A program made the translations under genes and the position numbers. Below the pieces are notes generated by a model. That model did not search any database, was not told the origin of the DNA, and worked only from the letters and a program-made list of their open reading frames with translations. Below are positions 25,286-32,820 of a DNA stretch of 64,000 bases, one piece after another; position 1 is the stretch's first letter; the number at the start of each line of letters is the position of its first letter. The stretch comes from Nonomuraea sediminis (GTDB taxonomy: Bacteria > Actinomycetota > Actinomycetes > Streptosporangiales > Streptosporangiaceae): contig NZ_JAHDTI010000001.1 of the NCBI RefSeq assembly GCF_018531495.1, positions 124,001 to 188,000 of the forward strand, written 5' to 3'.

Positions 25286-26665
25286 CTACGGAACATTTCG
25301 CCCGTGTGTGCGGGTGTGGAGCGCCAATGCGGCGGCGATGCAGGCGAAGGGGATGGCCGGAGTGACGTAGCGCTGGTCGAAGTCGAGGACGGCGACGGGC
25401 CCGACGAGCAGGGCGACCGAGATCGCCCACGGCAGCAGCGCCCGCCTTTCGCGCCAGGCTCCGCCCACCCCGCCGGCCAGCAGGACCAGCTCGAGCACCG
25501 GGGCGTGCAGGAGCCACGGGTAGGTGTAGGCGGACAGGACCGTGCCGTAGGGCTCGACGGAGGTCAGCCCGTGGATGTCCGGGTCGTACTCGGCCTTCAC
25601 CTTGTCGATCAGCGGTTGCCCGGTCGGCAGCGTCGAGGAGCCGTGCGGGAACGACAGGCCGGCCGAGACGCGCGCGGGGTGCGCCACCGGGGTCCAGGAG
25701 AAGGCCAGCGAGGTGTCGGCGGCCACGTCCCGCAGGTAGTCCAGCGGCTGGGCGAGGACGGCCGCGACGGCGAACCGCTTGGCCAGGTCGTTGGCGGCGT
25801 AGCGGCCGCCTGGCATCAGGTTGACGGGGGCGCGCGGGTCCCACACGTACTCCGAGGCGGCGTCGAGCCTGGTGCCGTTGGGGCACAGCCTGGCCAGGTC
25901 AGGGGGCGGCTGGATCACCCGGCAGTCGGCGAACGTCATCGTCCTGGCCCACAACGACACCCCGTCGGCGCCCGTCAGCGCGAAGCGTCCGTAGACCGCC
26001 TGGAACCAGCAGGCGTAGGCCACCAGCGGCAGCGCCCCGGCGGCGACGGCCGCGGCCACGGGGCGCCATCCGGCCCGCCGTACCAGTAGGTAGCCGACCA
26101 CCAGCACCAGCAGCGGGGCGGCGGCCGTGCGCGTCAGCCCGGCCAGGGCGACGAGCAGCGCGCTGAGCGCGGCCGCCCTGGCCGTGACCCGCTCGTGCCA
26201 CATGAGCACGGCGAGCGCGGCCAGCAGCAGGGCGTAGACCTGCAGGTCGGACAGGATGGCGTGCTCCTGGCGCAGGAAGGCGGGGTCGAACAGCACCGGC
26301 AAGCACGCCAGGGTCGCGCCCCACGCGGGTACGGCGTGGCGGCGCAGCAGCAGGTAGATCAGCACGGCCACGCCGAGCCCGAGCGCGTGCTGGATCCCGG
26401 CGATCACCTGGACGCTGTGGAAGGGCCGCAGCAGCCACAGGAACCAGGAGTAGCCGGCCGGGTGGAACTGCTCGCCGGGCCGCGGGTGGCCAGCCATGTC
26501 GAGGTACTCGAACGAGTCGTACCAGTAGACCTGCGCGCCGTCGTAGGCGAGCATGACGAGCACCCGCAGCGCCACGGCCGGCGCGAGGACGAGCAGGAAC
26601 AGCCGGTGGCGGGGCCCGGAGACGGGCGCGTCCGCGACGATGGCCGGCGGGCTCAGAACGGTCAT
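25286..26665 (-). CDS. Polytopic membrane protein, GT-C/ArnT-like glycosyltransferase
   Basis: A 459-residue integral membrane protein with about ten hydrophobic helices. The first extracytoplasmic loop carries YWYDSFEYLDMA, resembling the acidic loop of GT-C glycosyltransferases (PMT/ArnT type), which use lipid-linked sugar donors. A long soluble loop lies between about residues 240 and 360. It is commonly annotated as a hypothetical or glycosyltransferase family 39 protein; acceptor and donor are unknown. It is divergent from a two-component system 112 bp away, whose regulator may control it. The ATG 26665 begins shortly before the first helix. Confidence 0.6.
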   Translation of the reverse strand: MTVLSPPAIVADAPVSGPRHRLFLLVLAPAVALRVLVMLAYDGAQVYWYDSFEYLDMAGHPRPGEQFHPAGYSWFLWLLRPFHSVQVIAGIQHALGLGVAVLIYLLLRRHAVPAWGATLACLPVLFDPAFLRQEHAILSDLQVYALLLAALAVLMWHERVTARAAALSALLVALAGLTRTAAAPLLVLVVGYLLVRRAGWRPVAAAVAAGALPLVAYACWFQAVYGRFALTGADGVSLWARTMTFADCRVIQPPPDLARLCPNGTRLDAASEYVWDPRAPVNLMPGGRYAANDLAKRFAVAAVLAQPLDYLRDVAADTSLAFSWTPVAHPARVSAGLSFPHGSSTLPTGQPLIDKVKAEYDPDIHGLTSVEPYGTVLSAYTYPWLLHAPVLELVLLAGGVGGAWRERRALLPWAISVALLVGPVAVLDFDQRYVTPAIPFACIAAALALHTRTHGRNVP

Positions 26666-26714
26666 GGAGCGGCAGTTCAGCGGGTGACCGCTAACCTGAA
26701 CGTCACCACATCTG

Positions 26715-26732
26715 GTTATGCCCGCGTTATGC
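26715..26732. promoter_or_regulatory. Direct repeat GTTATGC, 11-bp period, candidate OmpR-type site
   Basis: GTTATGC occurs at 26715-26721 and 26726-26732, exactly 11 bp apart, in the divergent promoter region of the membrane protein and the response regulator. OmpR/PhoB-type regulators usually bind tandem repeats with this helical-turn spacing, so it may be the regulator's own site. Confidence 0.4.
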
Positions 26733-26777
26733 GGATTACGGGAAGATGCCGGGCATTTCGAGCTTTAGGGGGCGTGG

Positions 26778-27434
26778 GTGCGGGTTCTGGTCGCCGAAGA
26801 CGAGCGCATGCTCGCCGACTCGATCGCCGAGGGGCTGCGCGGTGAGGCGCTGGCGGTCGACGTGGCCTACGACGGCGAGGAGGCGCTGCAGCGGCTGGGC
26901 GTCAACGAGTACGACGTGCTGATCCTGGACAGGGACCTGCCGCAGGTGCACGGCGACGAGGTCTGCAGGACCGTGGTCGACAGCGGCTGGCTGGTGCGGG
27001 TGCTGATGCTGACCGCCGCCTCCGACGTGCGCTCGCGGGTGGCGGGGCTGTCGCTGGGGGCCGACGACTACCTGCCCAAGCCGTTCGCGTTCGAGGAGCT
27101 GGTGGCGCGGGTGCACGCGCTGGGCCGCCGGGCCCGTCCCGCGGACCGGCCGATGCTGGAGCGGGCGGGGATCCGGCTCGACTGGGCGCACCGGCAGGTG
27201 TTCCGCGACGGGGTGTACGTGCCGCTGGCCCGCAAGGAGTTCGGCGTGCTTGCCGAGCTGCTGCGGGCGCAGGGGGCGGTGGTCTCGGCGGAGGAGTTAC
27301 TCGAGCGGGTGTGGGACGAGCACATCGACCCGTTCACCAACACGGTGCGCACGACGATGATGAAGCTGCGCAAGAAGCTGGGCGAACCACAGGTCATCGA
27401 GACCGTTCCCGGATCGGGGTACCGCATTCCATGA
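26778..27434 (+). CDS. OmpR-family response regulator
   Basis: A 218-residue two-component regulator. The receiver domain (1-115) shows the acidic pair in VAEDERM, the phospho-acceptor Asp51 in LILDRDLPQ, the conserved Thr in MLTAAS and the Lys in YLPKPFAFEEL. The C-terminal winged helix (about 125-218) ends with the family-typical NTVRTTMMKLRKKLG and VPGSGYRIP. The GTG at 26778 follows a G-rich Shine-Dalgarno (AGGGGG). The kinase start overlaps its stop as ATGA, so the pair is translationally coupled. The stimulus is unknown. Confidence 0.9.
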   Translation: MRVLVAEDERMLADSIAEGLRGEALAVDVAYDGEEALQRLGVNEYDVLILDRDLPQVHGDEVCRTVVDSGWLVRVLMLTAASDVRSRVAGLSLGADDYLPKPFAFEELVARVHALGRRARPADRPMLERAGIRLDWAHRQVFRDGVYVPLARKEFGVLAELLRAQGAVVSAEELLERVWDEHIDPFTNTVRTTMMKLRKKLGEPQVIETVPGSGYRIP

Positions 27435-28591
27435 GCATCCGGTTGCGTTTCGCCCTGGCCTGCGCCGGGGTGTTCTTCGTCCTCGCCGCGCTGGTGCTCG
27501 TCGGGATCTACGTGGTGGTACGGCAGAGCCTGGAGTACCGCGCCGGGCTGCTCACGCCGAGCAGCATCACGGTGAACAGGCCCTGGGGGGTCAACGGTTT
27601 CGGGCGGTTCGACGACTACTACGAGGTGGCCAGGCTGCGGGCCATGCAGGTGCGGGAGGTCTACCAGGCCGACACGCTGTCCAACGTCCGGACCGTGGGC
27701 GCGCTGGCGGTGCTCGGTGGCACGGCGGCGGCCTTCGGCATCGGGTGGCGGGCGGCGGGGTGGGTGCTGCGCCCGCTGAGCAACGTGACCTCCTCGGCCC
27801 GCCGTATCGCGCAGCACCAGGACCTGAGCGAGCGGATCGGTTACGAGGGGCCGCGCGACGAACTCAAGGAGCTCACCGAGATCTACGACACGATGCTCGG
27901 CAGGCTGGCCCGCTCCTTCGACGGGCAGCGCAGGTTCGTGGCCAACGCCTCGCACGAGCTGCGCACCCCGCTGACGATCAACAGGACGCTCGTGGACGTC
28001 GCGGTGCGCAGGCCCGACGCCACCGAGGACGTGCGGCGGCTCGGCGAGTCGCTGCTGCTGGTCAACGCGCGCCACGAGCGGCTGATCGACGGGCTGCTGG
28101 CGCTGACGGAGGGCGAGCAGGCGGTGCTGGACCGCCGGCCGTTCGACCTGCAGGACGTGGCCGAGCACGTGCTCGACCAGGCGGCGGGCGAGGCGGCCGA
28201 GCGGGAGGTGGCGATCCACCGGCTGCTCGACCCCGCGCCGACGGCGGGCGAGGCGGTGCTGGTCGAGCGGCTCGTGCAGAACCTGGTGGAGAACGCGATC
28301 CGGCACAACCACCCCAAGGGCGAGGTGTGGGTGACGACCCGCCGCCGCGGCGGGATCGTGGAGCTGGTGGTGGCCAACTCCGGGCTGCAGGTGGCACCGT
28401 ACGAGATCGAGACGATCTTCGAGCCGTTCCGCCGGCTGCACGGCGACCGGCTGCGTTCCGACCGGGGCAGCGGGCTGGGCCTGTCGATCGTGCGGGTCAT
28501 CACCGAGGCGCACGGCGGCACCGTGATCGCCAGCCCGCGCGAGGAGGGCGGTCTGACGATCACGGTGGAGCTGCCGTCGCAGGAGCCGTGA
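27431..28591 (+). CDS. Sensor histidine kinase
   Basis: A 386-residue membrane kinase partner of the preceding regulator. Two membrane helices (about 8-30 and 88-110) bracket a short extracytoplasmic loop of about 57 residues, too small for a large ligand pocket. A HAMP linker (about 110-160) leads to the dimerisation domain with phospho-acceptor His175 in ANASHELRTPL. The ATP-binding domain has the N box NLVENAIRHN and G box GSGLGLSIVR. Its stop lies directly against the stop of the convergent bioN-like gene. It is of the TcsS/CutS-like short-sensor kind common in actinobacteria. Confidence 0.9.
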   Translation: MSIRLRFALACAGVFFVLAALVLVGIYVVVRQSLEYRAGLLTPSSITVNRPWGVNGFGRFDDYYEVARLRAMQVREVYQADTLSNVRTVGALAVLGGTAAAFGIGWRAAGWVLRPLSNVTSSARRIAQHQDLSERIGYEGPRDELKELTEIYDTMLGRLARSFDGQRRFVANASHELRTPLTINRTLVDVAVRRPDATEDVRRLGESLLLVNARHERLIDGLLALTEGEQAVLDRRPFDLQDVAEHVLDQAAGEAAEREVAIHRLLDPAPTAGEAVLVERLVQNLVENAIRHNHPKGEVWVTTRRRGGIVELVVANSGLQVAPYEIETIFEPFRRLHGDRLRSDRGSGLGLSIVRVITEAHGGTVIASPREEGGLTITVELPSQEP

Positions 28592-29122
28592 TCAGTCGTC
28601 GACGCCGCGCGCGTTCAGCGCCTCGCCGAGCGCGTCCGCGTGGCGCAGCGCGCTGACCAGCAGCGGCACGGCGAACGCGCGCACGCTGCGCTCCACTCCC
28701 CTGGCCCGCTGCGCCTCGCGCACCCGTACGGCCAGCTCGGTCATCACGGGGACGCTGCGCAGCGTGAGCGACAGCAGCAGCGATACCCGGGGCGGCACGC
28801 CGCGGCGGTCCAGCCAGGCGAGCAGCTCGGAGGTGGGCGTGGTGAGCGTGACGAGCCCCGCCAGCGCGACCGCGAGCACGACCCGCAGCGTGGAGGAGAT
28901 CGCGGTCGGCAGGTCGGCGAACAGCAGCTGGCTGCAGAACAGCAGGACCGCGAACCAGCGCAGCGGCCGGATCTGCCCCCATGCCGCCTTGAGTCCGGCC
29001 CCGGAGAGCCAGTAGAGCAACGCGACGAACACCGACGCCTCCGCCAGCGCATACGGCGAGCGCAGCAGCACCAGGACCGTGCACCCGACGGCCAGTCCGA
29101 GCAGCTTGAAGCCGACGCTCAC
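28592..29122 (-). CDS. bioN: ECF transporter transmembrane subunit (EcfT), BioN-like
   Basis: A 176-residue membrane protein with about five helices, shorter than group-II EcfT proteins (about 260) and in the size range of BioN. The two diagnostic Ala-Arg-Gly coupling motifs are present, in EAQRARGVE and in the C-terminal EALNARGVDD; these helices contact the ATPase. The GTG start at 29122 overlaps the stop of the ATPase gene. As the last gene of a bioY-led operon it should be the energy-coupling subunit of a dedicated biotin importer. Confidence 0.8.
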   Translation of the reverse strand: MSVGFKLLGLAVGCTVLVLLRSPYALAEASVFVALLYWLSGAGLKAAWGQIRPLRWFAVLLFCSQLLFADLPTAISSTLRVVLAVALAGLVTLTTPTSELLAWLDRRGVPPRVSLLLSLTLRSVPVMTELAVRVREAQRARGVERSVRAFAVPLLVSALRHADALGEALNARGVDD

Positions 29123-29793
29123 GACATGAGCCTGCGGTAGAAGCCGATCGCGGCGCCGGGCTCGTCGTCGGCGACGATCTTGCCCTCGTCCAGCACGAGC
29201 ACCCGGTCGAAGCCCTCGAGCAGCTCCAGGTCGTGGCTGACGACCACGACCTGCTGGTCCAGGTCGCGCACGAGGTCGGCGACGCGGCGGGAGTGGCGCA
29301 GGTCGAGCAGGGTGGTGGGCTCGTCCATGACCAGGATGTCGGGTTCGAGCACCATCACCGAGCAGAGCGCGAGCAGCTGCTTCTGCCCGCCGGACAGCTG
29401 GTGGGCGGGGTGGGCGGCGTGCTCGCCCAGGCCGTACCGCTCGAGCATCTCGCGCACGCGGGCGTCGACCTGCGCGCGGGTCAGGCCCTTGCGGCGCAGG
29501 GAGAAGGCCACGTCCTCGGCCACGGTCGGCATGACGATCTGCGCGTCGGGGTCGGTGAACAGGAAGCCGACGCGCCGCCTGATCTTGGCGCCGTCGCGGC
29601 GGGTGTCGAGGCCGAGCACGGTCACGGTGCCCGAGGTCGGCCTGGCCAGGCCGTTGAGCAGGCGGGCGAGGGTGCTCTTGCCCGACCCGTTGGCGCCGAC
29701 GACGCCGACGTGCCTCTCGGCCAGCGTGAGCGTGATGCCGCGCAGCACGTCCCGCTCGCCCAGCCGGACGTGGACGTCGGCCAACTCGATCAC
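29119..29793 (-). CDS. bioM: ECF transporter ATP-binding subunit (EcfA), BioM-like
   Basis: A 224-residue ABC ATPase. It has Walker A GANGSGKST (about 33-41), the Q-loop region FTDPDAQIVMPTVAEDVAF typical of Ecf/Cbi ATPases, the signature LSGGQKQLLAL, Walker B ILVMDEPTT and the switch VVVSHD. A single ATPase with one EcfT and BioY in the same operon fits the dedicated BioMNY biotin importer, which works as an ATPase homodimer. The GTG start at 29793 directly abuts the thiolase stop, showing tight coupling. Confidence 0.85.
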   Translation of the reverse strand: MIELADVHVRLGERDVLRGITLTLAERHVGVVGANGSGKSTLARLLNGLARPTSGTVTVLGLDTRRDGAKIRRRVGFLFTDPDAQIVMPTVAEDVAFSLRRKGLTRAQVDARVREMLERYGLGEHAAHPAHQLSGGQKQLLALCSVMVLEPDILVMDEPTTLLDLRHSRRVADLVRDLDQQVVVVSHDLELLEGFDRVLVLDEGKIVADDEPGAAIGFYRRLMS

Positions 29794-30900
29794 TCACACC
29801 ACCTCGAACAGGGCGGCGACTCCCAGGCCGCCGCCGACCGCGGCCGCTGCCAGGCCCAGTGTCCCCCGCGGCGCGCCCGAACGTACCAGGCGGCTGAACA
29901 ACCTGGTGACGGCCACCGCGCCGGAGGCGCCCCAGGGGTGGCCGAGCGCCAGCGCTCCGCCGCCCGCGCAGACGCGGTCGCGTTCGACGCCGACGGCGTC
30001 GATGACGGCCAGCACCTGAGCGGCGAAGGCCTCCACGATCTCCACGGCCGCGACGTCCCCGATCGCAGCGCCCGACTTTTCCAGACATTTCCTGATTGCT
30101 GGCACGGGGCCCCAGCCGGGCAGCTCGGGGTCGCAGCCGACCACGGCGCCGGTGACGAGCCGCAGGCCCGGCCTGCCCGCGCGGAGCCGCTCGGGCACGA
30201 CGGCCACGGCCGCGGCGCCGTCGCTGATGGGCGAGGAGTTGCCCGCGGTCACGGTCCCGCCGGCCACGAACGCGGCGGGCAGCCGGGCCAGCGTCGCCGG
30301 CTTCAGCGGGCGCGGCCGCTGGTCGGTCACGCGTCCGTCGATGGGCACGATCTCCTGCTCGAAGTCGGTGGCCAGGGCCCTGGCGTGGCTCTCGCAGGCG
30401 TAGGCGTCCTGCCGCTCCCTGCTGATCGAGCTCGCCGCCGCCAGCGCCTCGGCTGCGGGCCCCATGTCCGGGTCCGGCCGGCCCTCGGGCACGAAGGGGG
30501 CTCGCTGGTACGGCTCGGCCGCCCCCACCCGGGTCCGCAGCGGAGCCGTCGAGGCGCTCTCCACGCCCCCGGCGATCACCACGTCCACCGCGCCGCTGCC
30601 GATCGCCTGGGCGGCGACCAGGACGGCGGCCAGCCCGCTGCCGCACTGCCGATCCACGGTCAGCCCGGGAACCTCGTGGCCGAGCCCCGCCGCCAGCGCC
30701 GAGACGCGCGCCAGGTTCCCGCCCGGGCCCATGCAGTTCCCCAGCACGACGTCGTCCACCGGCAGCCCGCCCAGCTCGCCGGCCACGGCCGCGATCACGG
30801 GCGCGGCCAGCCGCTCGGTGGTCAGCTTCTTGAAGGCGTGCCCGGCCGTCCCGATCGGCGTCCGGCGCGCCGCCACCACCACCGGTGTCGTTTCCGTCAT
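29794..30900 (-). CDS. Thiolase-fold acyltransferase (YhfS-like) lacking two catalytic residues
   Basis: A 368-residue thiolase-superfamily protein. The nucleophile Cys is present in DRQCGSGLAA and the His in ALALGHPWGASGA. The NEAFA motif reads VEAFA, and the C-terminal Cys-Ile-Gly-Gly-Gly motif reads AAVGGG, so the catalytic Asn and the second Cys are missing. Normal reversible Claisen condensation is therefore doubtful. It is sandwiched 1 nt behind an AMP ligase and directly before bioM in a biotin-transport operon, recalling the BirA-controlled Bacillus subtilis yhfU-yhfT-yhfS set (BioY, ligase, thiolase). A role in acyl-CoA or pimelate metabolism for biotin is inferred, not shown. Confidence 0.8.
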   Translation of the reverse strand: MTETTPVVVAARRTPIGTAGHAFKKLTTERLAAPVIAAVAGELGGLPVDDVVLGNCMGPGGNLARVSALAAGLGHEVPGLTVDRQCGSGLAAVLVAAQAIGSGAVDVVIAGGVESASTAPLRTRVGAAEPYQRAPFVPEGRPDPDMGPAAEALAAASSISRERQDAYACESHARALATDFEQEIVPIDGRVTDQRPRPLKPATLARLPAAFVAGGTVTAGNSSPISDGAAAVAVVPERLRAGRPGLRLVTGAVVGCDPELPGWGPVPAIRKCLEKSGAAIGDVAAVEIVEAFAAQVLAVIDAVGVERDRVCAGGGALALGHPWGASGAVAVTRLFSRLVRSGAPRGTLGLAAAAVGGGLGVAALFEVV

Positions 30901-30901
30901 G

Positions 30902-32134
30902 TCAGAGCCGCTTCAACTGGTCGAGGATCTCGGCGATGAGCGCGCGGGCGGGCTTGCCCGTCGGGGTGCGCGGCAGCGCCTCCGCGCTGTACCAGCGGCG
31001 GGGCCGCTGCACCGGGTCGAGCCCGCCACGCGCCACGGCCTCGAGGGCCGCGCGGGAGGCGGGGCCTTCGACGACAGCGGTGACGACCGAGCCGAGCTCC
31101 GGGTGCGGCGAGCCGAGCACGACCACGTCGCCCACGCCGGGCACCCGCCTGAGCACGGCCTCGACGTCCTCGGGCACAACGGTCGCGCCGCCGGTCTGGA
31201 TCGCGCCGTCACCCCTGCCGCGCAGTCGCAGCCTACCGCCGGGCCGGTACGGCTCGGCCAGGTCGCCGACCGTCGTCCAGCCGCGGGCGTCGCGGCGCAT
31301 GGGGCCCTCGGCTCCGGCGAGGTAGCCGTGGGCCAGCCACGGCGAGCGCACCCACAGCTCGCCGTCCCTGACCTCGACCTCCACCTCGGGAAAAGGACGC
31401 AGCCCCGTGCCGTCGGCGTCGACCGCGACGAACGACAGCTCGGTCGCGCCGTAGTAGGCGACCACGTGCAGCCCGGGCGGGCGGTCGCGCAGCGCCGCGC
31501 CGCCGACCACGGCCACGCGCAGCCGGTTGTCGTGCTCGAGCACGGCGGGCAGCTGGTGCGGCACCAGGTGCGCCACCGTGGCGTCGCGCAGGTAGGCGGC
31601 CAGGTCGCCGCCGGGCCAGCGCCCCGGCACGACCGCGGTCGCCCCGGCGGCCAGCGTGTGCACGGCCGCGAAGCAGTAAAGGGAGGAGACCGGCGAGCCC
31701 GGCACGAGCACGACGTCGTCGGGCCCGATCCCGGTGAGCGCGTCGAGATGGCGGAACGATCCGCTCCAGGACTCCGCGCTCCGCAGGACCGCCCGCGGCC
31801 TGCCGGTGCTGCCGGAGGTGAAGCACGCCCAGCCGCCGCCGGAGTTCGTGAGCGTGGCGGGGATGCCGGACAGGACCGCGGCGCGGCGTTCGGCGGACCA
31901 GGTGGGGTCGCAGATGAGGGGGGTGGCGCCCGCGAGGTCGGCGGCCAGCGCGGTGGCGAGGAGGTGGACGGGGTCGGGCAGGGACAGCGGGACCAGGTCA
32001 CCGGGGTGGTGACCGTGGTCCCGCTGGATCATCGCGGCGAGCTCGCCGTAGCTGACCTCGCCCGACGGGCCCCGCAGTGCCGGGTGGCGGGGTCGCTCGG
32101 CGGCATGCCGTACCACGTGTGCGGCGAGCGGCAT
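30902..32134 (-). CDS. Short acyl-CoA synthetase / AMP-forming ligase (YhfT-like) in biotin operon
   Basis: A 410-residue ANL-superfamily ligase, about 100 residues shorter than typical acyl-CoA synthetases; the shortening lies in the N-terminal subdomain. Motifs: P-loop FTSGSTGRPRAVL, the adenine-binding YYGATEL, TVGDLAE, and the C-terminal catalytic lysine in PRTPTGKPARALIAE. It would activate a carboxylate through an acyl-AMP to acyl-CoA. It starts 2 nt after the bioY stop and ends 1 nt before the thiolase start. A fatty-acid or pimelate-like substrate linked to biotin is the best guess. Confidence 0.8.
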   Translation of the reverse strand: MPLAAHVVRHAAERPRHPALRGPSGEVSYGELAAMIQRDHGHHPGDLVPLSLPDPVHLLATALAADLAGATPLICDPTWSAERRAAVLSGIPATLTNSGGGWACFTSGSTGRPRAVLRSAESWSGSFRHLDALTGIGPDDVVLVPGSPVSSLYCFAAVHTLAAGATAVVPGRWPGGDLAAYLRDATVAHLVPHQLPAVLEHDNRLRVAVVGGAALRDRPPGLHVVAYYGATELSFVAVDADGTGLRPFPEVEVEVRDGELWVRSPWLAHGYLAGAEGPMRRDARGWTTVGDLAEPYRPGGRLRLRGRGDGAIQTGGATVVPEDVEAVLRRVPGVGDVVVLGSPHPELGSVVTAVVEGPASRAALEAVARGGLDPVQRPRRWYSAEALPRTPTGKPARALIAEILDQLKRL

Positions 32135-32136
32135 GC

Positions 32137-32724
32137 TCAGTGGGTCTCCGCCCGCACGCGCTCCTGGTGGACGGCGGGGATGGCGTCGGGGTAGGCCCGC
32201 TGCGTGCCCCGGGCGATCAGCGAGGCGAGCACCGCCTTGATCGCGTCGCCGGGCAGGAAGACCATGCTGAGCAGGGCCGCCTTGCTCAGCGACATGCCGG
32301 TGATGGCGGCCTGGACGGGGATGCCGAAGGCGTAGATCACCAGGACGCCGCCCACCAGGCAGGCGGTGAGCAGGCGGATGATGCCGGGATGGGTGCCACC
32401 GCGCTCCACGATCCAGCCGGTGACGGCGGCGCCGGGGATCCAGCCGATGAGGAACCCGGCCGACGGCCCGGCGAACACGGCGAGCCCGCCGCGGCCGCCG
32501 GCGAGCAGGGGCAGCCCGGCGGCCACGAGGATGAGCAGCACGGCGACCGCGAGCGCGGAGCGCCAGGTGCCCAGGATGGCGCCGGCCAGCATCACCCCGA
32601 AGGTCTGCAGGGTGATGGGGACGGAGTTGCCGAAGACGTTCAGTGCTCCGGGCAGGCCGAGCACGGCGATCACGGCGGCGAAGACCGCCACCCGGGCAAG
32701 ATCGCCCATCGTGGTTCGATTCAT
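32137..32724 (-). CDS. bioY: Biotin transporter substrate-binding subunit BioY
   Basis: A 195-residue S-component with six predicted helices. Family signatures are GNSVPITLQTFGVMLAGAIL, GPSAGFLIGWIPGAAVTGW and the LPGDAIKAVLAS motif near the C-terminus. BioY binds biotin with very high affinity in the membrane and here has its own ATPase and EcfT downstream. It is the first gene of the five-gene operon, with about 96 bp of upstream sequence that must hold the promoter and any biotin-responsive operator. Confidence 0.92.
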   Translation of the reverse strand: MNRTTMGDLARVAVFAAVIAVLGLPGALNVFGNSVPITLQTFGVMLAGAILGTWRSALAVAVLLILVAAGLPLLAGGRGGLAVFAGPSAGFLIGWIPGAAVTGWIVERGGTHPGIIRLLTACLVGGVLVIYAFGIPVQAAITGMSLSKAALLSMVFLPGDAIKAVLASLIARGTQRAYPDAIPAVHQERVRAETH

Positions 32725-32764
32725 GAGGACGATCCCACACCACCCGGGTCACGTTCACGCATGT

Positions 32765-32784
32765 AGGAATCCCACAACATTCCT
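32765..32784. promoter_or_regulatory. Inverted repeat upstream of bioY
   Basis: AGGAAT and ATTCCT form a 6-bp inverted repeat with an 8-nt spacer, 40-60 bp before the bioY start. It matches neither the classical BirA operator nor the TGAAC-type BioQ site I know of, so the binder is unknown. A nearby TGTGGGAT is repeated at about 32746 and 32772 (read on the minus strand). Confidence 0.3.
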
Positions 32785-32785
32785 C

Positions 32786-32804
32786 CGCGGGTGTCGAACC
32801 CGCG
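32786..32804 (-). terminator. Hairpin downstream of propionyl-CoA synthetase gene
   Basis: CGCGGGT / ACCCGCG form a 7-bp stem with a 5-nt loop, 17 bp past the stop of the prpE-like gene. It resembles a tRNA T-arm, but no tRNA surrounds it. It would separate prpE from the biotin operon. Confidence 0.5.
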
Positions 32805-32820
32805 CACCAATCGCCCCCGG

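Noticed and set aside
32786..32804. T-arm-like hairpin suggesting a tRNA
   Set aside because: No D-arm or anticodon arm upstream; better explained as a terminator.
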